From Thermoplasmata archaeon (GTDB lineage: Archaea > Thermoplasmatota > Thermoplasmata > Thermoplasmatales > Thermoplasmataceae), in the NCBI GenBank assembly GCA_021799755.1, contig JAJYZU010000064.1, forward strand, positions 1-6,345: a stretch of DNA of 6,345 nucleotides, read 5' to 3'. The notes beneath the pieces were generated by a model, which saw only the letters and a list, made by a program, of their open reading frames with translations, ran no database searches and was not told the DNA's origin. Every line of letters starts with the position of its first letter. Within the stretch, counting starts at the first letter, position 1. This document shows positions 1-5,402 of the stretch, piece after piece. Both the position numbers and the translations under genes were made by a program.

Positions 1-456
1 GCACAGCTCGGAAGCGCAAGGGTTGCTATTGAAATGCTTCAGAAGGCGTCTTTCATTGCTAAGCACAGGCTTTCCGATCAGATCCTGGCAGAGGATGTCA
101 GGAGCGCCAGGGCACTGATCAATCCTTATTTCACTGAAAGCAAGCTGAATGGCCTTGACAGGGATGAACTGGCCGTTCTGCTTGCAACAGCCTACTGCCT
201 CAGGGATGGCATGTCCGCAGGCATCTCATCTGCAATGGAAAGGTTCGGGATTATCAGTGAGACATATTCACTTCTTCCGATGGACAGGCAGAAGTTCTAC
301 CGGACAGTTAGTAGGCTTGAGACCTATGGCCTCATAGAGAGCAGGCTTGAGGGTAAGGGAGACAGGAAGGGTGTGGAAAAGATACTTATGATCAATGATG
401 TTCCGATAGATTCACTCGCTGAGAAGGTCGAGAGTATACTGGATCATACAGGGTAG
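1..456 (+). CDS. cdc6: Orc1/Cdc6 replication initiator, C-terminal part (5' truncated by window)
   Basis: The reading frame is open from base 1, so the gene begins outside the window; the first ATG inside (34) is internal. About 151 residues are visible. The opening residues GSARVAIEML fit the sensor-2 region of archaeal Orc1/Cdc6 AAA+ proteins, where a GDxR-type motif is followed by a helix; here it reads GSAR, so the usual acidic residue is Ser. The rest fits the C-terminal winged-helix DNA-binding domain: a helical stretch ending near NPYF, then LDRDELAVLLATAY, a helix with RQKFYRTVSRLETYGLIESR, and a basic wing with GKGDRKG. In archaea this protein binds origin repeats and loads the MCM helicase. 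Origins usually lie upstream of cdc6, so any origin would be outside the window. The 3' end overlaps the convergent DNA polymerase gene by 65 bp. The family call is confident; which paralogue it is cannot be told. Confidence 0.88.
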   Translation, partial: AQLGSARVAIEMLQKASFIAKHRLSDQILAEDVRSARALINPYFTESKLNGLDRDELAVLLATAYCLRDGMSAGISSAMERFGIISETYSLLPMDRQKFYRTVSRLETYGLIESRLEGKGDRKGVEKILMINDVPIDSLAEKVESILDHTG

Positions 457-2431
457 TTTCCTTGTCGAAAAGCGATAGGATGAAGGAAAAGCACTCAAAA
501 CCACGATCTATGTATTTCTTATAGAAAGAACGGTCTATGCTTCCATTTCCTGATGGATCCACGATATGCCTGGATCCATCCGTTACGACTGCCTCAACGC
601 TCTCGCCCGGATTTATATCCATGCCACCGGACATGTATGCCTTAAGAACGCTTTTCTGAAGGTTGTTGACCCTGTATTCATCATGATGCCTGGTTATCCT
701 GAAATGCACCATGTAATCAGTGATATCGGATCTGCCAAGATCCTTCAGGTACCGATCCCGTATGGCAAGAAGATCCTTCTTTTTTGAGGGTATGTCGGCT
801 GCAACCCTGCACTCCTTGAGAACATCAAGGCATTCAACCTGCATCCTTCTGACCATGTCAGGAACGTCACTTCTCCTTGCCATTATCCCCCTGAGCTTGT
901 ATGTCCCATCGTATCTCAGGCCGATATAGCTGTTAGGCGATCCTGTGTTTTTCCTTGATGGCAGGAACACTATCCATCTGTAGCGGCCATCCACAACAAT
1001 ATCTATCCTTGTGGAATCCTTTATCCTTGAGAGAAGCTCGCCCACATCCCCATTACCCCTTATCCAGAGAGAATCCACTATTCCATGTATGACCTCGAAT
1101 CCCATCTCGCCTGCTATTTTAATTGCTTTGGCCAGGGATGATCTGCCGATAGCGGTTATTGCTTCGTGTACTTCTATCTTGCCGAATTTTGCATTCTTGT
1201 ATCCGGTATAGCCGAATGATGTGAGCAGAAGCCATTTCAGTGCTACGTCCCTTTTATTATAGAGCGGATCCAGGTGCCTTGCTGCTTTATACCTGAGCCT
1301 TGTTTCAAGAAGGATCCTCAGGGCGCTTGAGAGGAAACCTTTCCTCTCATCAGATATCCTGTAGATTGTGTCCGGGATGCCGTCAGCAGATCCTGAGACT
1401 GTTTCAGGAGAGAGGTTGTACCTTACAATTATGCTCGGATACATTGATGAAAAATCTATTTCGTAAATGTCCTCGTATATCCCGGGATCCGGATCCAGGA
1501 CAAGACCGCCCCTGTCCATCATGATAAGTTCTTCCGGAGATTTCTCTGATTCTGCATCATCCTTGTATGCAGTCACAAGTATTCCATTCCTAACTGCTTC
1601 TGATACCTCGAGTGCCGATACTGCCGTTCCAGGTGTGACAGATGACGCAACCTCAAGAGGCAGCGACGACATCCTTGAAACCTCGAAGAGACCAGGCAAC
1701 CCTGCCTCAGAATATATGAAGGAATCCGAATTTATGCATATCCTGCCGCTGATGTGCACAGACTCATTCTTGTACAGCACGCGGCCGTAAGAAGCGTATG
1801 TCCTGCCTGAATCAACCCTTGCGTTTGGTATGGTAAAACCATGATCGAGTATCCTGTCTATCAGGTACCTGAAGGATCCGCCTGCGTTGTTGTATACTAT
1901 GATTATATTCTGATCTATCTCATGCGCAATGTCTACCAGAAGATTCCTGTCAATTTGATTGTATATGCGATCATCGATTGATACCGACGATAGATGCCCT
2001 CCAATCAGCTTTGGTATTATCCTTACATGCGGTATTTCAGGATCCTGGTCCATGAGATCGCCGATGCCGAGGAATCTCAGATCCATAAGGGATACATATC
2101 TCAGTACAGGATTTATGTCTGAATTGTAGATCTTGAATTTTCTGCTGAATCCTATGGATGATACTATGGAAACAATCTCCCTGAATTTGGACGGCTTTGA
2201 GAATATCTTCAATCCAGTTACGATTCCATGCATCGTCTTCTCTTCCGAGAATTGAGTCCGTATGTAACCTGAAAATGAAAGATCATATTCCAGCCTTTCT
2301 AGGTCGAAGCGATCTCCTGTAACAAAGAGCCATGATCTGTTCTGGTTCACCGTCTTTTTAATCTTCCCGTCACGCATGAACCAGAGTGATATCCTGTCGG
2401 ATCCTGTTCCGTTGATAAGTGTTTCCGGCAT
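392..2431 (-). CDS. polB2: Family-B DNA polymerase of the archaeal PolB2 type, exonuclease-deficient, variant motif C
   Basis: 679 residues, shorter than the roughly 770-800 of replicative archaeal PolB. Motif A (324-335, EIDFSSMYPSII) has D326 and the steric-gate Y331. R378 and K382 keep the R-x3-K spacing of the dNTP-binding fingers. Motif B (399-410, KWLLLTSFGYTG) keeps K399 but loses the usual Asn and Tyr (L403, F406). Motif C (447-455, VIHGIVDSL) keeps the second Asp (D453); the first is Ile451 instead of the usual DTD. A thumb-like segment follows at 591-617. In the exonuclease region (about 135-240) I find no DxE of Exo I; the Exo II position reads YNNAGGSF and no Exo III YxxxD is evident. 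This matches PolB2, a scattered archaeal group usually described as catalytically disrupted. It is the last gene of a three-gene unit, with its ATG three bases after the preceding stop and only a weak ribosome site. A repair or lesion-tolerance role is inferred. Confidence 0.9.
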   Translation of the reverse strand: MPETLINGTGSDRISLWFMRDGKIKKTVNQNRSWLFVTGDRFDLERLEYDLSFSGYIRTQFSEEKTMHGIVTGLKIFSKPSKFREIVSIVSSIGFSRKFKIYNSDINPVLRYVSLMDLRFLGIGDLMDQDPEIPHVRIIPKLIGGHLSSVSIDDRIYNQIDRNLLVDIAHEIDQNIIIVYNNAGGSFRYLIDRILDHGFTIPNARVDSGRTYASYGRVLYKNESVHISGRICINSDSFIYSEAGLPGLFEVSRMSSLPLEVASSVTPGTAVSALEVSEAVRNGILVTAYKDDAESEKSPEELIMMDRGGLVLDPDPGIYEDIYEIDFSSMYPSIIVRYNLSPETVSGSADGIPDTIYRISDERKGFLSSALRILLETRLRYKAARHLDPLYNKRDVALKWLLLTSFGYTGYKNAKFGKIEVHEAITAIGRSSLAKAIKIAGEMGFEVIHGIVDSLWIRGNGDVGELLSRIKDSTRIDIVVDGRYRWIVFLPSRKNTGSPNSYIGLRYDGTYKLRGIMARRSDVPDMVRRMQVECLDVLKECRVAADIPSKKKDLLAIRDRYLKDLGRSDITDYMVHFRITRHHDEYRVNNLQKSVLKAYMSGGMDINPGESVEAVVTDGSRHIVDPSGNGSIDRSFYKKYIDRGFECFSFILSLFDKETTLYDPVYSRPSQRVNLSEHH

Positions 2432-2434
2432 GCG

Positions 2435-2734
2435 TCATCTTTTCCCCAACAGCGCGTTTATCTCCCTCTGCATTTCGATCAGGATGGAGAAAAGGAAACC
2501 AATTTCAGGATCCATGAGTGAATACGATATCTCAGCGGAATGCCTCCTGCCCTTTGATACAAGATCCATGGATATCTTCCTGTCGCTTGTACCCATTATA
2601 GACTGCATCTTTTCTATCAGGCCTGCTATTCTTTCCAGAGACTGCCTTGCGGTTGGCGTTGTTCTTCCCGTTTCATCACCTCCCATGAATTGTCTTTCAT
2701 GCGCTGGCCAGTGAATATGTTCTCGTATGTCCAT
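2435..2734 (-). CDS. Small helical protein of the PolB2 operon (uncharacterized)
   Basis: 99 residues with no enzymatic motif I recognise. Residues 1-30 are polar and probably flexible. Predicted helices follow at about 31-47 (QSLERIAGLIEKMQSIM) and 75-97 (PEIGFLFSILIEMQREINALL), the last with amphipathic spacing suited to protein contacts. The start at 2734 is favoured because GGTGATCC, complementary to the archaeal 16S 3' end, sits immediately before the ATG in the same register as a GGAGG six bases upstream. This start makes the gene overlap the preceding RadA-like gene by 109 bp; an internal Met at 2686 would cut the overlap to 61 bp. The gene ends three bases before the polymerase ATG, so the two are almost certainly co-transcribed and perhaps translationally coupled. 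By position it is the additional uncharacterized protein known from PolB2 operons; a role as polymerase adaptor is only inference. Confidence 0.72.
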   Translation of the reverse strand: MDIREHIHWPAHERQFMGGDETGRTTPTARQSLERIAGLIEKMQSIMGTSDRKISMDLVSKGRRHSAEISYSLMDPEIGFLFSILIEMQREINALLGKR

Positions 2735-3099
2735 GGATCACCAAAAGAATAGAAAAATATCAGGCAGCCAAGGCTGTATGTTTTGATCCGCATTATCTCA
2801 TGGATGCTGTCTATTATTTCAAACTGCCATGTGTCAATCTCCTCAGACTGCACTGCTATAAAATATGGCATGTTATCTCCGGCGACAAGAATTGCCTGTA
2901 GCTGGTGCGGATTCACAATCCTCTGGATCAGTATCTCCAGATCATCAAGGATCATCATCCTTGCATCTATTATTATGCCGTCAGATATGAGAAGGTGCGC
3001 TCTGTCATTAAAGCGGCCGACATATTCCATTGCCTCCAGGATGGCTGATATCCTGAAGTGTGGCTCCCTGAAGTATCTTAGATTCCCGCGCACAGACAT
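2626..3099 (-). CDS. Inactivated RadA/RecA-like protein of the PolB2 operon (no Walker A)
   Basis: 157 residues. The sequence can be laid over the second half of the RadA ATPase core by eye. YFREPHFRISAILEAMEYVG (9-28) corresponds to the RadA strand and helix before Walker B. AHLLISDG (34-41) resembles the Walker B strand LLIVDS with D40 kept. A helix ending in LQAILVAGDN (67-76) corresponds to the strand ending in VTNQ, and IHEIMRIKTYS (99-109) to the following strand. There is no GxxxxGKT P-loop, and the frame is closed by a stop about 19 codons upstream, so the N-terminal half is absent, not merely unannotated. ATP hydrolysis is not expected. Start: ATG at 3099; no better in-frame start and no clear ribosome site. 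The 36-residue C-terminal tail lies within the overlap with the next gene. The RadA call rests partly on the PolB2 neighbourhood, where an inactivated RadA homologue is known; the sequence likeness alone is modest. Confidence 0.65.
   Translation of the reverse strand: MSVRGNLRYFREPHFRISAILEAMEYVGRFNDRAHLLISDGIIIDARMMILDDLEILIQRIVNPHQLQAILVAGDNMPYFIAVQSEEIDTWQFEIIDSIHEIMRIKTYSLGCLIFFYSFGDPWTYENIFTGQRMKDNSWEVMKREEQRQPQGSLWKE
2735..2742 (-). promoter_or_regulatory. Shine-Dalgarno for the small helical protein gene
   Basis: On the minus strand GGTGATCC lies directly before the ATG at 2734. It is the exact complement of the GGATCACC segment of the archaeal 16S rRNA 3' tail, in the register that a full AGGAGGTGATCC would have. 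It decides the start in favour of 2734 despite the long overlap with the upstream gene. Confidence 0.6.
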
Positions 3100-3133
3100 G
3101 CATCTGCATATGGAAAAATCGTTTATCCTTGGG

Positions 3134-3141
3134 TTAAAAAA
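3134..3141 (-). promoter_or_regulatory. Candidate TATA box for the PolB2 operon
   Basis: TTTTTTAA on the minus strand, centred about 39 bp before the ATG at 3099. A start site some 26 bp downstream would give a leader of about 12 nt. A second candidate (TTTAATAG, 3181-3188) would give a leader of about 59 nt carrying the inverted repeat at 3142-3156. Neither has a convincing BRE, so the assignment is tentative. Confidence 0.35.
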
Positions 3142-3156
3142 TGAGCAAATGGCTCA
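3142..3156. repeat. Inverted repeat TGAGC-N5-GCTCA (operator or 5' UTR hairpin candidate)
   Basis: A perfect 5-bp inverted repeat with a 5-bp spacer, abutting the minus-strand TATA candidate on its BRE side. Another TGAGC half-site occurs at 3170-3174 inside the palindrome GAGCTC (3171-3176), 28 bp from the first. If transcription starts at the nearer TATA box, this is a place where a repressor or activator could act on TFB binding. If it starts further upstream, the repeat could form a short hairpin in the leader. Short repeats like this do occur by chance. Confidence 0.35.
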
Positions 3157-3238
3157 AAACAGGGCTTCCTGAGCTCTGATCTATTAAACATTCTCATTCC
3201 CGGTTCATGCTTTATTTGCCCAAAAAAGCCAGCTAAGG

Positions 3239-3247
3239 ATTATAATG
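3239..3247 (+). promoter_or_regulatory. TATA box of the nucleotidyltransferase gene (leaderless transcript)
   Basis: ATTATAATG, with TATAAT at 3241-3246 centred about 24 bp before the ATG at 3267. This is the distance expected if transcription starts at or within a few bases of the start codon. No Shine-Dalgarno precedes the ATG, which fits a leaderless mRNA, common for first genes in Thermoplasma-like archaea. A second AT-rich stretch at 3251-3259 is too close to the start to serve as the TATA box. Confidence 0.6.
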
Positions 3248-3266
3248 AAATCTATAATTACAAAGC

Positions 3267-4355
3267 ATGGCACTCAAGGGAATAATAATGGCAGGCGGAA
3301 AGGGCACAAGGCTCAGGCCGATAACGTATTCCATTCCAAAGCCACTGATTCCAATAGCAGGCAGGCCCTGTATCAGCTATCTTATGGAATCATTCTACAA
3401 GGCATCAATAAAGGATTTCATAATAACGACAGGGTACAAATTCCAGTCACTCATCAACGGCGTGCTTGAGTCAAAACATCAGGACCAGAATGTCCTCTTC
3501 TCTGTCGAAAAAGAACCTGCAGGCACTGCTGGTGGTGTAAAGCTTGTGGAGAACTTCCTTGAGGACACATTCATTGTAGGAAGCGGTGACATACTGCAGG
3601 ACTTTGACATATCTGAAATACTCAGGCAGCACAGGGAAACAAAGGCAAAAATAAGCATAGTTCTCACCACTGTGGATGATCCATCGCAGTTTGGCATAGC
3701 TGAGGTGAAGAACAATACAATAAAGAGGTTCATGGAAAAACCCTCTCCAGACAAGGCCTTCAGCAACCTCATAAACACAGGTCTTTACGTTATTGAACCA
3801 GAAGTGCTGGATCTGATACCGCCCGGTGAACCTTTTGATTTTGCAAAGCAGCTCTTTCCGCTCATGCTGAAGATGGGAGAGAAGATAGGTGCCGTTACAG
3901 GCAAAGGTTCCTGGCTGGATACAGGCAGGCCGCATGACCTGATAGAGGCCAACAAGATGATGACCTCCCAGTACGGAGAAGAAGGCATACTCAAGAATTC
4001 GACCGGAAAAATAATACTCAGGGGCAAGCCGAAGATCGGTGAGGGCACGACTGTGACTGGTCCGTCATATTTCGGCGATTCTGTTTCGATAGGATCAGGT
4101 TCCAGCATATCCGGATCGGCAATATATGGAGACTGCAGGATAGGCAGAAATGTTGAGATTGTCGATTCTGTCGTCATGGATTCAGTGAGGATAGAGGACA
4201 GGGCAAAGATATTCCGATCTGTTATAATGAATGGCGACACGATTGCAGAGGATTGCGAGATAACTGACAGCGTTCTTTCACAGAAACTGAATCTTCAGAA
4301 AGGATCCAAGGTTTTCAATGTTGCACTCCACTCAGAAACAATGGATTATGAATAG
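3267..4355 (+). CDS. Sugar-phosphate nucleotidyltransferase with left-handed beta-helix C-terminus (mannose-1-P guanylyltransferase / glucose-1-P nucleotidyltransferase family)
   Basis: 362 residues. It should transfer a nucleotide from an NTP to a sugar 1-phosphate, giving an NDP-sugar and pyrophosphate in the cytoplasm, for glycan or glycolipid synthesis. The N-terminal Rossmann-like domain (1-230) has the signature GGKGTRLRPITYSIPKPL (10-27) with the catalytic Arg and Lys. Next come EKEPAGTAGG (81-90), the metal-binding SGD (106-108), MEKP (156-159), NTGLYV (170-175) and WLDTGRPHDLIEAN (216-229). From about 250 the sequence shows hexapeptide-like periodicity (IGEGTTV, IGSGSSI, IGRNVEI, IEDRAKI), a left-handed beta-helix as in GDP-mannose pyrophosphorylases and GlmU-like enzymes. 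The length is normal for the family. Sugar and nucleotide specificity cannot be read from sequence alone. The gene is monocistronic with its own TATA box, divergent from the PolB2 operon, and ends 26 bp from the convergent coiled-coil gene. Confidence 0.9.
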   Translation: MALKGIIMAGGKGTRLRPITYSIPKPLIPIAGRPCISYLMESFYKASIKDFIITTGYKFQSLINGVLESKHQDQNVLFSVEKEPAGTAGGVKLVENFLEDTFIVGSGDILQDFDISEILRQHRETKAKISIVLTTVDDPSQFGIAEVKNNTIKRFMEKPSPDKAFSNLINTGLYVIEPEVLDLIPPGEPFDFAKQLFPLMLKMGEKIGAVTGKGSWLDTGRPHDLIEANKMMTSQYGEEGILKNSTGKIILRGKPKIGEGTTVTGPSYFGDSVSIGSGSSISGSAIYGDCRIGRNVEIVDSVVMDSVRIEDRAKIFRSVIMNGDTIAEDCEITDSVLSQKLNLQKGSKVFNVALHSETMDYE

Positions 4356-4381
4356 ATAATTGGGTTCGAAAATATCAATGA

Positions 4382-5269
4382 TCAGAGGAGCCCGGCTTTC
4401 TGCAATATAAGTAAATCCTCGGTAGTGAGCTGCTCGCCGTTCTTGAACTTGTCAAAAAGAATGGTGGCTTTTTCCTGTATCTCTGACTCCTTCTCCTTCT
4501 TCTTGGTTGCCTTGTTCTTCGTCCTCATGGAATAGATTGCCTTTTCCATGTCACGCAGGTCATTCTTTGCCTTCACAAATTCCTGGTGTTCCTTTTCAGC
4601 TTCCTGGTTGTATTTTATGAATGACTCATGCATTTCGTCTGCCTTTCTTCTTGTCTCGTCAAGTTCCTGGAGAAGCACGTTTATCTCCTCGCTGAGCCCG
4701 GAAATCTTCTGAGAAATTTCCTCGACCTGCTTCTTCATGGTTTCGCCCTCGTCCTTCTCCTTCTTCATCTTCTGGACTATGTCTTTAATTATATCGTTCT
4801 GGCCGATTGTATCCTCGAAGACCTTCTTCATCTTCTTTATCTCGTTTGTCAGCTTCCGGATCTCAGATACAACCTTCTGTTCCTCTGTCTTTGTAAGCTG
4901 CGTGGTCTGCTGCTTTGTCTCAAGTCGCTGCAATTCGCGTTCTCTTCCCTTGATATCCCTGATGTCAATGTCCTTTACAGGAACTTCTCCCCTGACCTTG
5001 CGATATTCTTTCCTGAATTCCTGGTATTTAGAAAAATGCTCCTCCTTTTCAGCCCTTAGCTTCTGGACCTGTTCTATGAGAGCGCTCTTCTCAGCTATCT
5101 TTTCTTTCGCGGCATCACGGAGTTCACGGACTTTTGCGTTGAGCAAGTCCCTTTCAGCGGCAAATTTCTGCGATTCCTCAGAAAGTCTGTCCCTGTTCCT
5201 TACGTGTTCTTCCACGATATTCCTAAGAGCCTCGCGCTTCTCTTCAAATTCGTCTAAAAGCTCGGTCAT
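4382..5269 (-). CDS. Archaeal coiled-coil protein (COG1340-like), function unknown
   Basis: 295 residues counted from the ATG at 5269. A GTG two codons earlier (5275) is also in frame but forms part of the Shine-Dalgarno, so ATG is preferred. The protein is almost entirely charged heptad-like helix: a first coiled coil at about 3-92 with repeats such as RDRLSEESQKFAAERDLLNAK, a break with VRGEVPVKDIDIRDIKGRE (92-110), then a second long coil to about 255 and a Lys-rich patch (KATKKKEKE). The ending, with a sequence like LFDKFKNGEQLTTEDLLIL, is a small conserved-looking C-terminal helical motif. There is no signal peptide, membrane segment or nucleotide-binding motif, so it is not an SMC or Rad50. 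Similar proteins are widespread in Archaea and are often misannotated as phosphoserine phosphatase. A cytoplasmic structural or scaffolding role is inferred. It is transcribed alone. Confidence 0.85.
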   Translation of the reverse strand: MTELLDEFEEKREALRNIVEEHVRNRDRLSEESQKFAAERDLLNAKVRELRDAAKEKIAEKSALIEQVQKLRAEKEEHFSKYQEFRKEYRKVRGEVPVKDIDIRDIKGRERELQRLETKQQTTQLTKTEEQKVVSEIRKLTNEIKKMKKVFEDTIGQNDIIKDIVQKMKKEKDEGETMKKQVEEISQKISGLSEEINVLLQELDETRRKADEMHESFIKYNQEAEKEHQEFVKAKNDLRDMEKAIYSMRTKNKATKKKEKESEIQEKATILFDKFKNGEQLTTEDLLILQKAGLL

Positions 5270-5276
5270 GATCACC
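5270..5276 (-). promoter_or_regulatory. Shine-Dalgarno for the coiled-coil gene
   Basis: GGTGATC on the minus strand, directly before the ATG at 5269 and complementary to the archaeal 16S 3' tail. The GTG inside it is an alternative in-frame start two codons upstream but is better explained as part of this site. The arrangement is the same as at the helical protein gene (2735-2742). Confidence 0.6.
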
Positions 5277-5310
5277 CTTCGTTAAAAGCCTCCCTCTATT
5301 CCTGAACGAG

Positions 5311-5324
5311 ATAAATATCTTTCG
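5311..5324 (-). promoter_or_regulatory. BRE/TATA promoter of the coiled-coil gene
   Basis: The minus strand reads CGAAA followed by GATATTTAT, a good archaeal BRE-TATA pair, preceded by an A-rich stretch (5325-5346). Transcription would start near 5289, giving a leader of about 20 nt that carries the Shine-Dalgarno. This separates the gene from the flavoprotein gene upstream. Confidence 0.65.
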
Positions 5325-5371
5325 CAATTTTTTTGATTTTTTTATCCCGAAATGATGCTTCTATTCTCGTT

Positions 5372-5385
5372 AATATTAGAATATT
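5372..5385. repeat. AATATT-AG-AATATT short palindromic repeat
   Basis: Two self-complementary AATATT hexamers separated by AG, 17 bp beyond the stop codon of the flavoprotein gene on its strand. It could fold in the 3' end of that transcript, but no T-run follows on the minus strand, so I do not call it a terminator. It may be chance in an AT-rich spacer. Confidence 0.25.
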
Positions 5386-5402
5386 GAATCTTCAGGAAAG
5401 GT

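Noticed and set aside
566..1790. Plus-strand open frames of 66-107 residues opposite the polymerase gene
   Set aside because: They lie within the conserved polymerase coding region, show no recognisable domain and no start signals; typical antisense shadows.
392..2431. Reading the polymerase as a casposon, viral or plasmid PolB
   Set aside because: No integrase, terminal repeats or viral genes are nearby, it is not a protein-primed type by motif layout, and the two small partner genes match the chromosomal PolB2 neighbourhood.
2376..3172. Plus-strand open frames of 112 and 129 residues opposite the two small operon genes
   Set aside because: No family likeness and no promoter or ribosome site; the minus-strand genes fit the known PolB2 neighbourhood and have a better start signal.
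3100..3266. Replication origin in the divergent intergenic region
   Set aside because: I see no repeated origin-recognition-box-like elements. The cdc6 gene is on the other side of the operon with its 5' end outside the window, so an associated origin would lie there.
3471..4240. Minus-strand open frames of 99-154 residues within the nucleotidyltransferase gene
   Set aside because: They overlap the conserved catalytic and beta-helix parts of a clear plus-strand gene and resemble no protein family.
4628..5285. Long plus-strand open frames (182 and 143 residues) opposite the coiled-coil gene, rich in Ser, Phe and Leu
   Set aside because: They are antisense shadows of Glu/Lys-rich codons, have no ribosome site or plausible family, and conflict with the well-supported minus-strand gene.
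5324..5346. T-rich run on the plus strand as a terminator
   Set aside because: No plus-strand gene ends there. On the minus strand it is an A-rich stretch just upstream of the BRE/TATA of the coiled-coil gene, where it makes better sense as promoter context.
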